8,167 nucleotides of DNA from Gammaproteobacteria bacterium (GTDB lineage Bacteria > Pseudomonadota > Gammaproteobacteria > UBA4575). The stretch covers positions 1-8,167 of the forward strand of contig JANQKJ010000254.1 of the NCBI GenBank assembly GCA_028281205.1, given 5' to 3'. The position numbers and the translations under genes were made by a program. Below are positions 1-6,830 of this stretch, piece by piece; within the stretch, counting starts at the first letter, position 1; every line of letters starts with the position of its first letter. The notes below the pieces were generated by a model. It searched no databases and was not told where the DNA came from. It saw only the letters and a program-made list of their open reading frames with translations.

Positions 1-929
1 CCTTTTATCATTTGATCAACCTGCCCACATTTCATAAGTAAAGTATAAAGTTGTTCACGATTAAATTTATGCGCATGAGTGCCTAATTGATTGCGCTTAG
101 TATAATAAAAAGCATTCTGTACGCCCTTGGATTGCCCACGTGTTTGTGCTGCACTGTATATCACTGCCCTTACCAACTCAGCCAGACCCCATAAGACTAG
201 ATTCGGCGCGAAAGATTCACGCTGCAACTGTGCAAGTATCTTTATCACTTTATTCCTTTGCCCAGCTAAAATAGTATCGACCAAATCAAACACATTGTAT
301 TTAGCCTGACTTGAAACCCATGCTGAGCTGGACTGCTGAGTATCATTGTCCGTTATTGCCAACAAGGACATTTTTTCAATTTCCTGCGCGGCTGCCAGCA
401 TATTACCCTCTACTCTAGAAGCGATGTACTCAGCCGTTTGACGATCATCGGCTAATTGTTCTGCTTTTAAACGCATTTGTACCCAACGTACTAACTCTGT
501 TCCTGTCAGTGGCCAGATACGCATAAATACACCCGCCTGCGATATTGCTTGTACCCATTTGGATTTAAGTGCGGCTTTTTCAATTTTGCCACTTAGAATA
601 ATCAGCAATACATCGTCTGATACTTGTGTGCAGTACTGTTGCAAAGCTTTAGCCCCAGAGGTACCAGGTTTACCTGTGGGCATACGTAACTCAAGTATTT
701 TTTTATCACCAAACAGCGACATATTGTTACTTTGCTCGGTGACTTGTGACCAGTCGAAACTGCGCTCAACATAAAGCACTTGACGTTCTAGATAGCCTTG
801 CTCGCGCGCAGCGCCCCGGATTAACGCTAACGATTCTTCAATTTGAAGTGGTTCATCGCCGGAAAGCAGGTAGACAGGGGCTAATGTCTTATTTAAGTGA
901 TCACTCAGCTGCTGTATGTTGAGATCCAA
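1..929 (-). CDS. holA: DNA polymerase III subunit delta, 3' end cut by window edge
   Basis: HolA is the delta subunit of the clamp-loader complex, which opens the beta sliding clamp and loads it onto primed DNA. Translating the minus strand from a TTG codon at 929-927 gives 309 codons with no stop before the left edge. The E. coli protein is about 343 residues, so roughly the last 30 are missing. Family blocks as I recall them are visible: YLLSGDEPLQIEES (residues 20-33), SLFGDKKILELRMP (71-84), EGNMLAAAQEIEKMSLL (174-190), FDLVDTILAGQ (214-224) and PNLVLWGLAELVRAV (242-256). The TTG is chosen because the only other upstream codons in frame before a TAA (at about 950) are non-initiators, and the resulting MDLNIQQLSDHL matches the usual HolA N-terminus. 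A weak GGA lies 7 bases upstream. In many gammaproteobacteria holA directly follows lptE; here a plus-strand gene separates them. Confidence 0.93.
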   Translation of the reverse strand, partial: MDLNIQQLSDHLNKTLAPVYLLSGDEPLQIEESLALIRGAAREQGYLERQVLYVERSFDWSQVTEQSNNMSLFGDKKILELRMPTGKPGTSGAKALQQYCTQVSDDVLLIILSGKIEKAALKSKWVQAISQAGVFMRIWPLTGTELVRWVQMRLKAEQLADDRQTAEYIASRVEGNMLAAAQEIEKMSLLAITDNDTQQSSSAWVSSQAKYNVFDLVDTILAGQRNKVIKILAQLQRESFAPNLVLWGLAELVRAVIYSAAQTRGQSKGVQNAFYYTKRNQLGTHAHKFNREQLYTLLMKCGQVDQMIK

Positions 930-1043
930 ATATTCGTCCGTAGTTGTTTATATTCTTAAATATCGAGTGCGATCTATTTCATATATTATATACGTGTTTT
1001 AACGCTTATTAATCAACATATTAGAACTATTTAGGGAGAAAAA
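930..1043. promoter_or_regulatory. Divergent promoter region between holA and the reductase gene
   Basis: This AT-rich spacer of 114 bp separates the TTG start of holA (minus) from the GTG start of the reductase gene (plus), so promoters for both should lie in it. For holA, the minus strand has a perfect TATAAT at 990-985. A TTGATT at 1016-1011 lies 20 bp upstream of it, or 18 bp upstream of the overlapping TATATA at 992-987. For the reductase, AT-rich -10-like sequences occur around 982-991 but I see no convincing -35. The assignments rest on sequence likeness alone, and AT-rich DNA easily produces such matches. Confidence 0.4.
1033..1038 (+). promoter_or_regulatory. Ribosome binding site deciding the GTG start of the reductase gene
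   Basis: AGGGAG is followed by five A residues and then GTG at 1044. This good Shine-Dalgarno match at normal spacing supports the GTG start. That start places the Rossmann-fold strand (LGYIGLGIMG) at the very N-terminus, as is usual for the family. Confidence 0.75.
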
Positions 1044-1913
1044 GTGGCTGAGAATCTTGGATATATCGGGCTGGGCATTATGGGTAAAGCTATGGTTGAA
1101 AATCTAACCAAAGCTGGCCATCACGTGAATGTCTATGCACGCCGTCAAGCCAGTCTCAATGCGCTTGAGACAGACAATATCACGCCATTCCCATCACCCG
1201 CCAGCCTAGCTGAAGCATCAACTGTCATTATTTCTTGTGTCTCAGACACACCAGATGTCGAGGAAGTATTAGTTGGCCCTCAAGGAGCTATACAAGGTCT
1301 GCAACCTGGTGCATTGGTGATTGATATGAGCACTATTTCACCAGAAACTACTCAATCCATGTATCAACAGTTTTCCAAGGCTGGTGGTAGCTTACTAGAT
1401 GCTCCGGTATCTGGCGGTGAAGTAGGCGCCATTGCCGCAACACTTTCTATCATGGTCGGTGGAGACAAAAAAGATTTTGAGCGCGCACTGCCCATATTTG
1501 AATCTTTAGGGAAAAATATAATCCACGTGGGTGCATCAGGTGCTGGACAAGTTGCTAAAGCCTGTAACAACCTAGTAGCTGCTGAAACTATGGTTGCAGT
1601 TGCTGAAGCATATTTGCTCGCACAAAGTTGCAATGTAGACCCTGCCAAGGTCCGGGAAGCCTTATTAGGTGGGTTCGCCTATAGTCGCGTTTTAGAGCTA
1701 CATGGCCAACGCGTGCTAGATAATAATTACAAGCCAGGGTTCAAGGCAAAATTACATGCCAAGGATTTACGCATTGCTCTAAATAGCGCAAAAACTCATG
1801 ACATCAAAATGCCCGGCGCAGAATTGTCTGCACACTACTTAGAAACTTTACTCGAACAAGACAATGGCGAATTGGACTCTGCGGCGATCGCAAAAGTTAT
1901 TCTTGAGAACTAA
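1044..1913 (+). CDS. glxR: 2-hydroxy-3-oxopropionate (tartronate semialdehyde) reductase-like, beta-hydroxyacid dehydrogenase family
   Basis: The protein is a 289-residue NAD(P)-dependent oxidoreductase of the 3-hydroxyisobutyrate dehydrogenase family, the expected full length. The N-terminal Rossmann motif GLGIMG spans residues 9-14, and Arg33-Arg34 after the second strand favours NADPH by inference. The substrate-binding signature DAPVSGG is at 119-125, the catalytic lysine is K172 in GQVAKACNN, and a second conserved lysine is K240 in HAKDL. Stretches such as GTLSIMVGGD-like, GGFA-S-R-LE-HG and NYKPGFKAKLHAKDL resemble E. coli GlxR as I recall it, closer than 3-hydroxyisobutyrate dehydrogenase. 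GlxR/GarR reduces tartronate semialdehyde to glycerate in glyoxylate or glucarate catabolism. No partner gene (glyoxylate carboligase, hydroxypyruvate isomerase, glycerate kinase) is in the window, so the substrate is unproven; succinic semialdehyde or glyoxylate are alternatives. The gene lies opposite to its neighbours and its last 17 bp overlap lptE. Confidence 0.85.
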   Translation: MAENLGYIGLGIMGKAMVENLTKAGHHVNVYARRQASLNALETDNITPFPSPASLAEASTVIISCVSDTPDVEEVLVGPQGAIQGLQPGALVIDMSTISPETTQSMYQQFSKAGGSLLDAPVSGGEVGAIAATLSIMVGGDKKDFERALPIFESLGKNIIHVGASGAGQVAKACNNLVAAETMVAVAEAYLLAQSCNVDPAKVREALLGGFAYSRVLELHGQRVLDNNYKPGFKAKLHAKDLRIALNSAKTHDIKMPGAELSAHYLETLLEQDNGELDSAAIAKVILEN

Positions 1914-2442
1914 CTGTTTCAGAATTTTCAACTTCAGGTGCTTCTTGGATATCAACTGAAATTGCTTGCAAGCGATAGAGAATCAAACGCGATGCATCCG
2001 CACGCATTTCTTGATAGATATTTTGCTCCTCACTTGTTTTACCTAATAACTGGTTAATTTCAAAAAGAAAGTCGCGGGTTAGGCGAACCTCTTGATTATT
2101 AACTAATATATTGCCCTCAGTATCTTTAACGCTAACACCAACACGCAATATCAATTCATACTCACGCACTTTTCCATCTTCATCTAACGATAGAATTTCT
2201 CTATCCGTTGTTTCATAAAGGACATTAACAATTGCCGTAGCTTCATCCTGCTCAACAATCTCATATTTATTAGCTTCAAATTGTTTCTCAATTAACTCTG
2301 CAACTGCACGACCCTGTCCCTGGTAGCTCACATGAGTATTTTCAAATATCGGATCCAGATCGGCTTTACCCGCCAAGCGGTAACCACAGGCGGACAATGC
2401 AAAAAGCATAATGGCAATAACACATATATTTAGTTTATTCAC
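1897..2442 (-). CDS. lptE: LPS-assembly lipoprotein LptE
   Basis: LptE (formerly RlpB) is the outer-membrane lipoprotein that plugs the LptD barrel in the translocon that places lipopolysaccharide on the cell surface. The 181-residue product starts with a lipoprotein signal peptide: K3, a hydrophobic core (residues 6-16) and the lipobox LSAC at 16-19, with Cys19 as the lipidated residue. It is followed by Gly20, so there is no Asp inner-membrane retention signal. CGYRLAG directly after the cleavage site is typical of the family. The remainder is a polar alpha/beta domain; the tail from about residue 168 is acidic and probably disordered. Its start is GTG, not ATG, with AGGAG six bases upstream that overlaps the leuS stop. 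The gene follows leuS by 9 bp, so the two are almost certainly co-transcribed. Assignment rests on lipobox, size and position after leuS. Confidence 0.92.
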   Translation of the reverse strand: MNKLNICVIAIMLFALSACGYRLAGKADLDPIFENTHVSYQGQGRAVAELIEKQFEANKYEIVEQDEATAIVNVLYETTDREILSLDEDGKVREYELILRVGVSVKDTEGNILVNNQEVRLTRDFLFEINQLLGKTSEEQNIYQEMRADASRLILYRLQAISVDIQEAPEVENSETVSSQE

Positions 2443-2448
2443 TTGGCT

Positions 2449-2453
2449 CTCCT
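2449..2453 (-). promoter_or_regulatory. Ribosome binding site of lptE overlapping the leuS stop codon
   Basis: On the minus strand AGGAG begins with the last two bases of the leuS TAG stop and lies six bases before the GTG of lptE. It explains the GTG start. Ribosomes finishing leuS would uncover or reuse this site, so translational coupling of leuS and lptE is likely by inference. Confidence 0.75.
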
Positions 2454-4908
2454 AGACAACGATATTTACCAGCCGACCTTTAACAACAATTATCTTTTTA
2501 ACAGGTTTCCCGTTTATATGATTTTGTATCTTCTCACTATTCAACGCGGTTGTCTTAATAACCTCGTCTTCGGCATTGGCTTGCACAGTAATTTTATCGC
2601 GTAATTTACCGTTTACCTGCACCATAAGCTCTATGTTTTCTTGTACTAAGGCCTGTTCATCGTATTGCGGCCAGGATTCACTCTCAATTTCAGTTGTATG
2701 ACCAAGCGCTTCCCAAAGCACAAAACAGATATGTGGGACAATTGGCGACAGCATTAAAACAACCGCTTCTAAACCCTCTCTTATTACAGCATGATCAACA
2801 GCACTTTGTTCTTTTAGTGCAGACAACTCGTTAAGGAGTTCCATATTTGCGGCAATAGCGGTGTCAAATGTATATCTTCTGCCTATATCGTCACTGACTT
2901 TTTTAAGAGTAGTATGAATTTTATGACGCAACGCTTTTTGTTCAGTATTTAAATCCTGATGATTTATTCCAGCAAGACTTTGACTTGATTCGCAATGCGA
3001 ATAAACAAAACGCCAAAGCTTTTTCAAGAAGCGCGCGGAACCATCTACGCCTGTGTCTACCCATTCAAGCGAATGATCGGGCGGCGATGCAAACATTGTA
3101 AATAAACGCACCGTGTCTGCACCAAACTTCTCTATTAATTGCTCTGGATCTACTGTATTGCCTTTTGACTTTGACATTTTAGTGCCATCTTTAAGCACCA
3201 TGCCTTGAGTTAACAAATTAGTAAAAGGTTCATCCGAAGTAATTAATCCTTCATCACGCATTAATTTATGAAAGAAGCGCGCATACAGCAAATGCAGCAC
3301 TGCGTGCTCAATGCCCCCTATATATTGGTCTACCGGCAGCCAATAATTAGCACGTTCATCAAGCATTCCTTCTTGCTGATCAACACAACAATAACGGGCG
3401 TAGTACCAACTTGACTCAAAGAAAGTATCAAAAGTATCTGTTTCGCGTTTTGCTGGCCGACCACATTTAGGACACGGCACATCTACAAATTCTGTCATTG
3501 ACGCTAATGGAGAACCTGCCCCAGTCACTTCTACATCCTCCGGTAAACACACTGGCAAATCAGATTCAGGCACGGGCACTGCTCCGCAATCTTCACAGTA
3601 AATTATTGGAATCGGACATCCCCAATAGCGTTGCCGCGATATGCCCCAATCACGTAAACGGAAATTAACTGAGCGCTGTCCACGCTGTTGAGTTTCAATG
3701 TTTTCCGAGATTGCAATAAATGCTTGCTCGGAAGTTAAGCCATCCCACTGTGCAGAATTTTTTAATACGCCTTTTTCAGTGAATGCCTGCTGTGACACAT
3801 CGCATTGTTGTGATTCGTCTTTGGGGAACACGACTTGACGGATAGGCAATTGATATTTAGTAGCAAACTCCCAATCACGCTGATCATGCGCAGGTACACT
3901 CATAACTGCACCTGTACCATATTCTATTAGTACGAAATTAGCGATCCATATTGGCAGTTTTTCACCAGTGATCGGGTGTAGTGCAAATAAACCAGTAGCT
4001 ACACCTTCTTTTTCTGCTGTGTTAATTTCTGCTTCAGCAACCTTTCTTTGCTTGCATTTTTCAATGAAACTTGCCGCGCTTTGATTAGTTTCTGCAGCAA
4101 TTGCTGCCAACTCATGCTCAGGTGCGATAGCAACATAACTAACACCCATCAATGTGTCTGGTCGCGTTGTATAAACTTCCATGCAAGGCAAACCACCCTC
4201 TACATCAAATGAAAACTGTAAGCCTTCTGAGCGTCCAATCCAGTTTTGTTGCATGACACGCACTTGTTCCGGCCATCCCTCCAATGTCTGCAGACACTCC
4301 AGCAACTCATCTGCGTATTGAGTAATCTTTAAAAACCACTGCGATATTTCACGTCGTTCAACGGGCACTCCAGAACGCCAACCACAACCATCTATGACTT
4401 GCTCATTAGCTAATACGGTTTGGTCTACTGGATCCCAATTAACAATCGATTTCTTTTTGTAAACTAGGCCTTTTTCATACAAATGGGTAAACAACCACTG
4501 CTCCCAGCGATAATACTCTGGCGCACAAGTAGCAAGTTCTCTATCCCAGTCATAAGCAAACCCCAAGCGCTGTAATTGGCCACGCATGTAGTCGATATTT
4601 TCATATGTCCATTTAGCTGGTGGCACTTTGTTTTTTAATGCCGCATTTTCTGCCGGCAGACCAAATGCATCCCAGCCCATCGGCTGAAGTACATTCTTAC
4701 CCTGCATGCGCTGATAACGGCTAATTACGTCTCCAATGGTGTAATTACGAACATGGCCCATATGCAGACGGCCACTCGGATAAGGAAACATGGACAAACA
4801 GTAAAATTTCTCTCGAGAATCGTCTTCGGTTGCTTTAAAGGTAGTAGATTGTTTCCATCGCAACTGAACTTCAGCCTCGATTTCGTGAGGTTGATAGTTT
4901 TCTTCCAT
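2452..4908 (-). CDS. leuS: Leucyl-tRNA synthetase, short form lacking the E. coli-type leucine-specific insertion
   Basis: This class I synthetase charges tRNA-Leu with leucine in the cytoplasm. All catalytic landmarks are present in 818 residues. The HIGH-type signature is HMGH at 49-52 and KMSKS is at 577-581. The CP1 editing domain has TTRPDT (247-252) and GTGAVMSVPAHDQRD (331-345), including the editing Asp345. A probable zinc knuckle is formed by C438/C441 and C479/C482. The C-terminal tRNA-binding part ends in GRLVNIVV, like E. coli GKLLNLVVG. E. coli LeuRS has 860 residues. Most of the shortfall is the leucine-specific domain before KMSKS: here QGMV (568-571) runs into KMSKS after only five residues. 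The E. coli cysteines in NWCP and GCCWRC are also partly absent (NWDP, GCGWRS). The ATG start gives the standard N-terminus (MEENYQPHEIE), but no clear Shine-Dalgarno precedes it. It is followed by lptE. Confidence 0.98.
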   Translation of the reverse strand: MEENYQPHEIEAEVQLRWKQSTTFKATEDDSREKFYCLSMFPYPSGRLHMGHVRNYTIGDVISRYQRMQGKNVLQPMGWDAFGLPAENAALKNKVPPAKWTYENIDYMRGQLQRLGFAYDWDRELATCAPEYYRWEQWLFTHLYEKGLVYKKKSIVNWDPVDQTVLANEQVIDGCGWRSGVPVERREISQWFLKITQYADELLECLQTLEGWPEQVRVMQQNWIGRSEGLQFSFDVEGGLPCMEVYTTRPDTLMGVSYVAIAPEHELAAIAAETNQSAASFIEKCKQRKVAEAEINTAEKEGVATGLFALHPITGEKLPIWIANFVLIEYGTGAVMSVPAHDQRDWEFATKYQLPIRQVVFPKDESQQCDVSQQAFTEKGVLKNSAQWDGLTSEQAFIAISENIETQQRGQRSVNFRLRDWGISRQRYWGCPIPIIYCEDCGAVPVPESDLPVCLPEDVEVTGAGSPLASMTEFVDVPCPKCGRPAKRETDTFDTFFESSWYYARYCCVDQQEGMLDERANYWLPVDQYIGGIEHAVLHLLYARFFHKLMRDEGLITSDEPFTNLLTQGMVLKDGTKMSKSKGNTVDPEQLIEKFGADTVRLFTMFASPPDHSLEWVDTGVDGSARFLKKLWRFVYSHCESSQSLAGINHQDLNTEQKALRHKIHTTLKKVSDDIGRRYTFDTAIAANMELLNELSALKEQSAVDHAVIREGLEAVVLMLSPIVPHICFVLWEALGHTTEIESESWPQYDEQALVQENIELMVQVNGKLRDKITVQANAEDEVIKTTALNSEKIQNHINGKPVKKIIVVKGRLVNIVV

Positions 4909-4930
4909 ATATAGATTTTTCTAGAGGTTA

Positions 4931-4959
4931 ATAAGACAAGTGCGCGCTAATAGTAACAA
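4931..4959 (-). promoter_or_regulatory. leuS: Possible leuS promoter
   Basis: On the minus strand TTGTTA (4959-4954) and TCTTAT (4936-4931) are separated by 17 bp and lie just upstream of the leuS ATG at 4908. Each hexamer matches the sigma-70 consensus at four of six positions, so this is a weak prediction. The start site would give a short leader of roughly 16 bases. The same gap could hold a better promoter farther upstream. Confidence 0.22.
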
Positions 4960-5076
4960 AATTCCAGCATTGATAGCAGTGGATATCAGACAAGATTGTT
5001 ACCTAAGCGGACAATTTCCCACCGATTAAACGACAATCAGTGACGATTAAAAATATCCTCATAAATTGGCATTCTG

Positions 5077-5106
5077 TTGCTATTAAACAGTTCGATATGC
5101 TTTATA
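5077..5106 (+). promoter_or_regulatory. Possible extended -10 promoter on the plus strand
   Basis: TTGCTA (5077-5082) is followed after 18 bp by TTTATA (5101-5106), with TGC directly before it, making an extended -10 element. It points towards the plus-strand terminator at 5329-5364 and would start a transcript near 5112. The -35 is weak; I list it because the terminator needs some upstream promoter. Confidence 0.25.
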
Positions 5107-5111
5107 GAAAA

Positions 5112-5364
5112 GTTCTTTTTGTAGTTAGTTATAGTTGAGCGTAAGCTATTTACTGCAGTAAGTAATTGTTAATAGACGATGTAGGCACAAAAGTCTGTTA
5201 GCAATGGTAAGTTTGTATCGGTGCGCTCTTACATCATTCGTCTAGAGTTCGTCTTATTCCTCTAGGCAACTTCAAACATCATAGCACGAGCTGCTTATCA
5301 AAATACTGCATCAGTCATGAGCCTACACAGAAAGCCCAATGTCCAAGTTGGGCTTTCTTTTTTT
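5112..5364 (+). ncRNA. Candidate small RNA, unidentified, ending at an intrinsic terminator
   Basis: The case rests on an intrinsic terminator oriented on the plus strand in a gap whose flanking genes both lie on the minus strand, so it terminates no known gene. Upstream there is a possible extended -10 promoter and several self-complementary stretches (5174-5179 with 5238-5243, 5242-5247 with 5260-5265, 5180-5186 with 5321-5327). The 5' end is a guess; the true transcript could start later and be shorter. I do not recognise the sequence as 6S RNA, RNase P RNA, tmRNA or a CsrA/RsmA-binding RNA. The terminator hairpin followed by a U-run would also suit an Hfq-dependent RNA, but no target can be named. 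An alternative is that the terminator simply stops antisense transcription before manC. Confidence 0.3.
5329..5364 (+). terminator. Strong intrinsic terminator on the plus strand
   Basis: A perfect 11-bp stem, AGAAAGCCCAA (5329-5339) with TTGGGCTTTCT (5348-5358), encloses an 8-base loop and is followed by six T residues (5359-5364). This is a textbook Rho-independent terminator for plus-strand RNA. Read on the minus strand, the hairpin comes after manC but is followed by GTGTAGG, not a U-run, so it is a poor terminator for manC, though it might stabilise that mRNA's 3' end. Confidence 0.85.
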
Positions 5365-5373
5365 GATTATCTT

Positions 5374-6807
5374 TTATTTGTCAGAACGACCGTATTTGTC
5401 ATCAAAACGTTCAATATCATCTTCACCCAGATATGTACCAGACTGTACTTCAATTAATTCCAATGGAATTTTTCCGGGATTTTCCAAACGATGGATTGCA
5501 CCGATAGGAATATAAGTTGATTCATTTTCAGAGAGCAAAAATTCTTTATCATCACAGGTAACTACTGCAGTACCATTAACGACAATCCAATGCTCAGCGC
5601 GGTGATGATGTTTTTGCAGCGATAATCGCTCACCAGGCTTTACGGTAATTCTTTTTACCTGAAATCTTTCTGCATTATCAATTGACTCGTAATCGCCCCA
5701 AGGACGGTATACTTTTCGGTGTATCTGAGCTTCTTCGCGGGTTGAGTTATTAAGTTTGTTGGCAATATCTTTAACTTTTTGCGATTGATCCCGAGGCGCG
5801 ACCATAATGGCATCTGCAGTTTCAACAATAACAGCATCTTTCATTCCTACTGCTGTTACTAGACGGTTAGAACTATGTACATAACAACCCTGGCAGTCTT
5901 CCAACAATACATCTCCAGTTAATGCATTATTATTTTCATCCTGCAAAGAAGATTCCCATAATGCATGCCATGAACCTACATCATTCCAATCGCTACTCAA
6001 AGCAACTACTACTGCATTATCAGTATTTTCCATAACCGCGTAATCAATTGACTCGCTTTTGCATGCCGAAAATTCGTCTTTATCAATACGAATAAAATCC
6101 AGGTCTTTTTGCTGCGATCCATAAGCTGTTGTCACACTCGCCGCAATCTCAGGTTGATATTTTTCAAGCTCAGCCAATAACGTAGATGCTTTAAACATGA
6201 ACATCCCGCTATTCCAGGAATACTCACCACTTTGCAAATATGTTTGTGCTTTATCTAAGGCAGGTTTTTCAACAAATTTTTCCACTTGATAAGCACCTTG
6301 CATTACTTGAGAACCAGCTTTGATATAACCATATCCTGTTTCAGGCCGAGTTGGTTTAATGCCAAACGTTACGAGCTTTTCATTAGCACTTAATGAGGCG
6401 GCTAATGCAATGGCTTCTTTAAACTGCTCTTGCTGATTAAGAATATGATCCGCCGGCAGTACTAAAATGATGGCATTCTTATCCCTTTGCAGTGCACACA
6501 ACGCTGCTAGAGTGATAGCAGGCGCAGTATTGCGTCCAACAGGCTCTAGAACAATATCAGCGTGGTCTACGCCTTCCTGACGTAATTGTTCTGCCGCCAT
6601 AAAGCGATGCTCATCATTACATATGATTATTGGCGACTGAATTCCCTCATCTAATGATTTCACTCTTGCTACTGTGTCCTGGAATAAGCTGCGATTCTCA
6701 CGCAATGGAATGAATTGCTTAGGATACAATTTACGAGATACTGGCCACAGCCGTGTACCCGACCCACCCGACAAAATCACTGGAATCACTTGAGAGAATC
6801 TAGACAT
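5374..6807 (-). CDS. manC: Bifunctional mannose-1-phosphate guanylyltransferase / mannose-6-phosphate isomerase
   Basis: The enzyme makes GDP-mannose from mannose-1-phosphate and GTP, and its C-terminal domain can interconvert fructose-6-phosphate and mannose-6-phosphate (type II family, also named CpsB, AlgA or XanB). The 477 residues are the full family length. The nucleotidyltransferase signature GGSGTRLWPVSRKLYPKQF is at 14-32, PADH at 118-121 and FVEKP, the sugar-binding block, at 178-182. The cupin isomerase domain starts near residue 365 with YRPWG, and its metal-site signature Q-K-H-H-H-R-A-E-H-W is at 398-407. The chain ends DKYGRSDK, as in homologues (D-x-YGR). It follows lnt by 23 bp and is probably co-transcribed. 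No clear Shine-Dalgarno precedes the ATG; the spacer is A/T-rich. GDP-mannose would feed O-antigen, capsule, exopolysaccharide or fucose synthesis, but no glycosyltransferase or phosphomannomutase gene is in the window to say which. Confidence 0.97.
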   Translation of the reverse strand: MSRFSQVIPVILSGGSGTRLWPVSRKLYPKQFIPLRENRSLFQDTVARVKSLDEGIQSPIIICNDEHRFMAAEQLRQEGVDHADIVLEPVGRNTAPAITLAALCALQRDKNAIILVLPADHILNQQEQFKEAIALAASLSANEKLVTFGIKPTRPETGYGYIKAGSQVMQGAYQVEKFVEKPALDKAQTYLQSGEYSWNSGMFMFKASTLLAELEKYQPEIAASVTTAYGSQQKDLDFIRIDKDEFSACKSESIDYAVMENTDNAVVVALSSDWNDVGSWHALWESSLQDENNNALTGDVLLEDCQGCYVHSSNRLVTAVGMKDAVIVETADAIMVAPRDQSQKVKDIANKLNNSTREEAQIHRKVYRPWGDYESIDNAERFQVKRITVKPGERLSLQKHHHRAEHWIVVNGTAVVTCDDKEFLLSENESTYIPIGAIHRLENPGKIPLELIEVQSGTYLGEDDIERFDDKYGRSDK

Positions 6808-6830
6808 ATTAATTTTATGATGTGCTTGGA

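Larger units (their letters stand above)
4909..5373. other. 465-bp gap between manC and leuS with no protein gene
   Basis: I see no credible coding sequence on either strand here; reading frames are only a few codons long. The gap contains a strong plus-strand intrinsic terminator (5329-5364), a 12-bp palindrome TTACTGCAGTAA (5150-5161) and a hairpin CTAGAG/CTCTAG (5242-5247 with 5260-5265). Two mutually exclusive longer pairings also occur: AGACGA 5174-5179 with TCGTCT 5238-5243, and TGTAGGC 5180-5186 with GCCTACA 5321-5327. On the minus strand it should carry the leuS promoter and leader. Its length separates leuS transcriptionally from lnt-manC. On the plus strand it may encode a small RNA. 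Confidence 0.8.

Noticed and set aside
559..774. Plus-strand reading frames at 127-309 and 559-774
   Set aside because: They lie antisense to holA, which translates cleanly with recognisable family blocks across the whole stretch. Their products show no domain-like pattern and no ribosome binding site was evident.
1364..1648. Minus-strand 94-codon frame within the reductase gene
   Set aside because: It is the antisense of the well-supported reductase coding sequence, and its composition is what a complement of that gene would give.
5329..5358. The hairpin as the terminator of the lnt-manC transcript
   Set aside because: On the minus strand the stem is followed by GTGTAGG and has its A-run on the 5' side, so it lacks the U-tract needed there. 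It may protect the mRNA end but is not a canonical minus-strand terminator.
5112..5364. Identity of the candidate RNA as 6S RNA or a CsrA-sponge RNA
   Set aside because: I find neither the 6S closing stem and bubble layout nor repeated GGA-in-loop motifs, so I give no family name.
5655..5837. 60-codon minus-strand frame inside manC
   Set aside because: It is an out-of-frame shadow inside an intact enzyme gene with conserved motifs on both sides.
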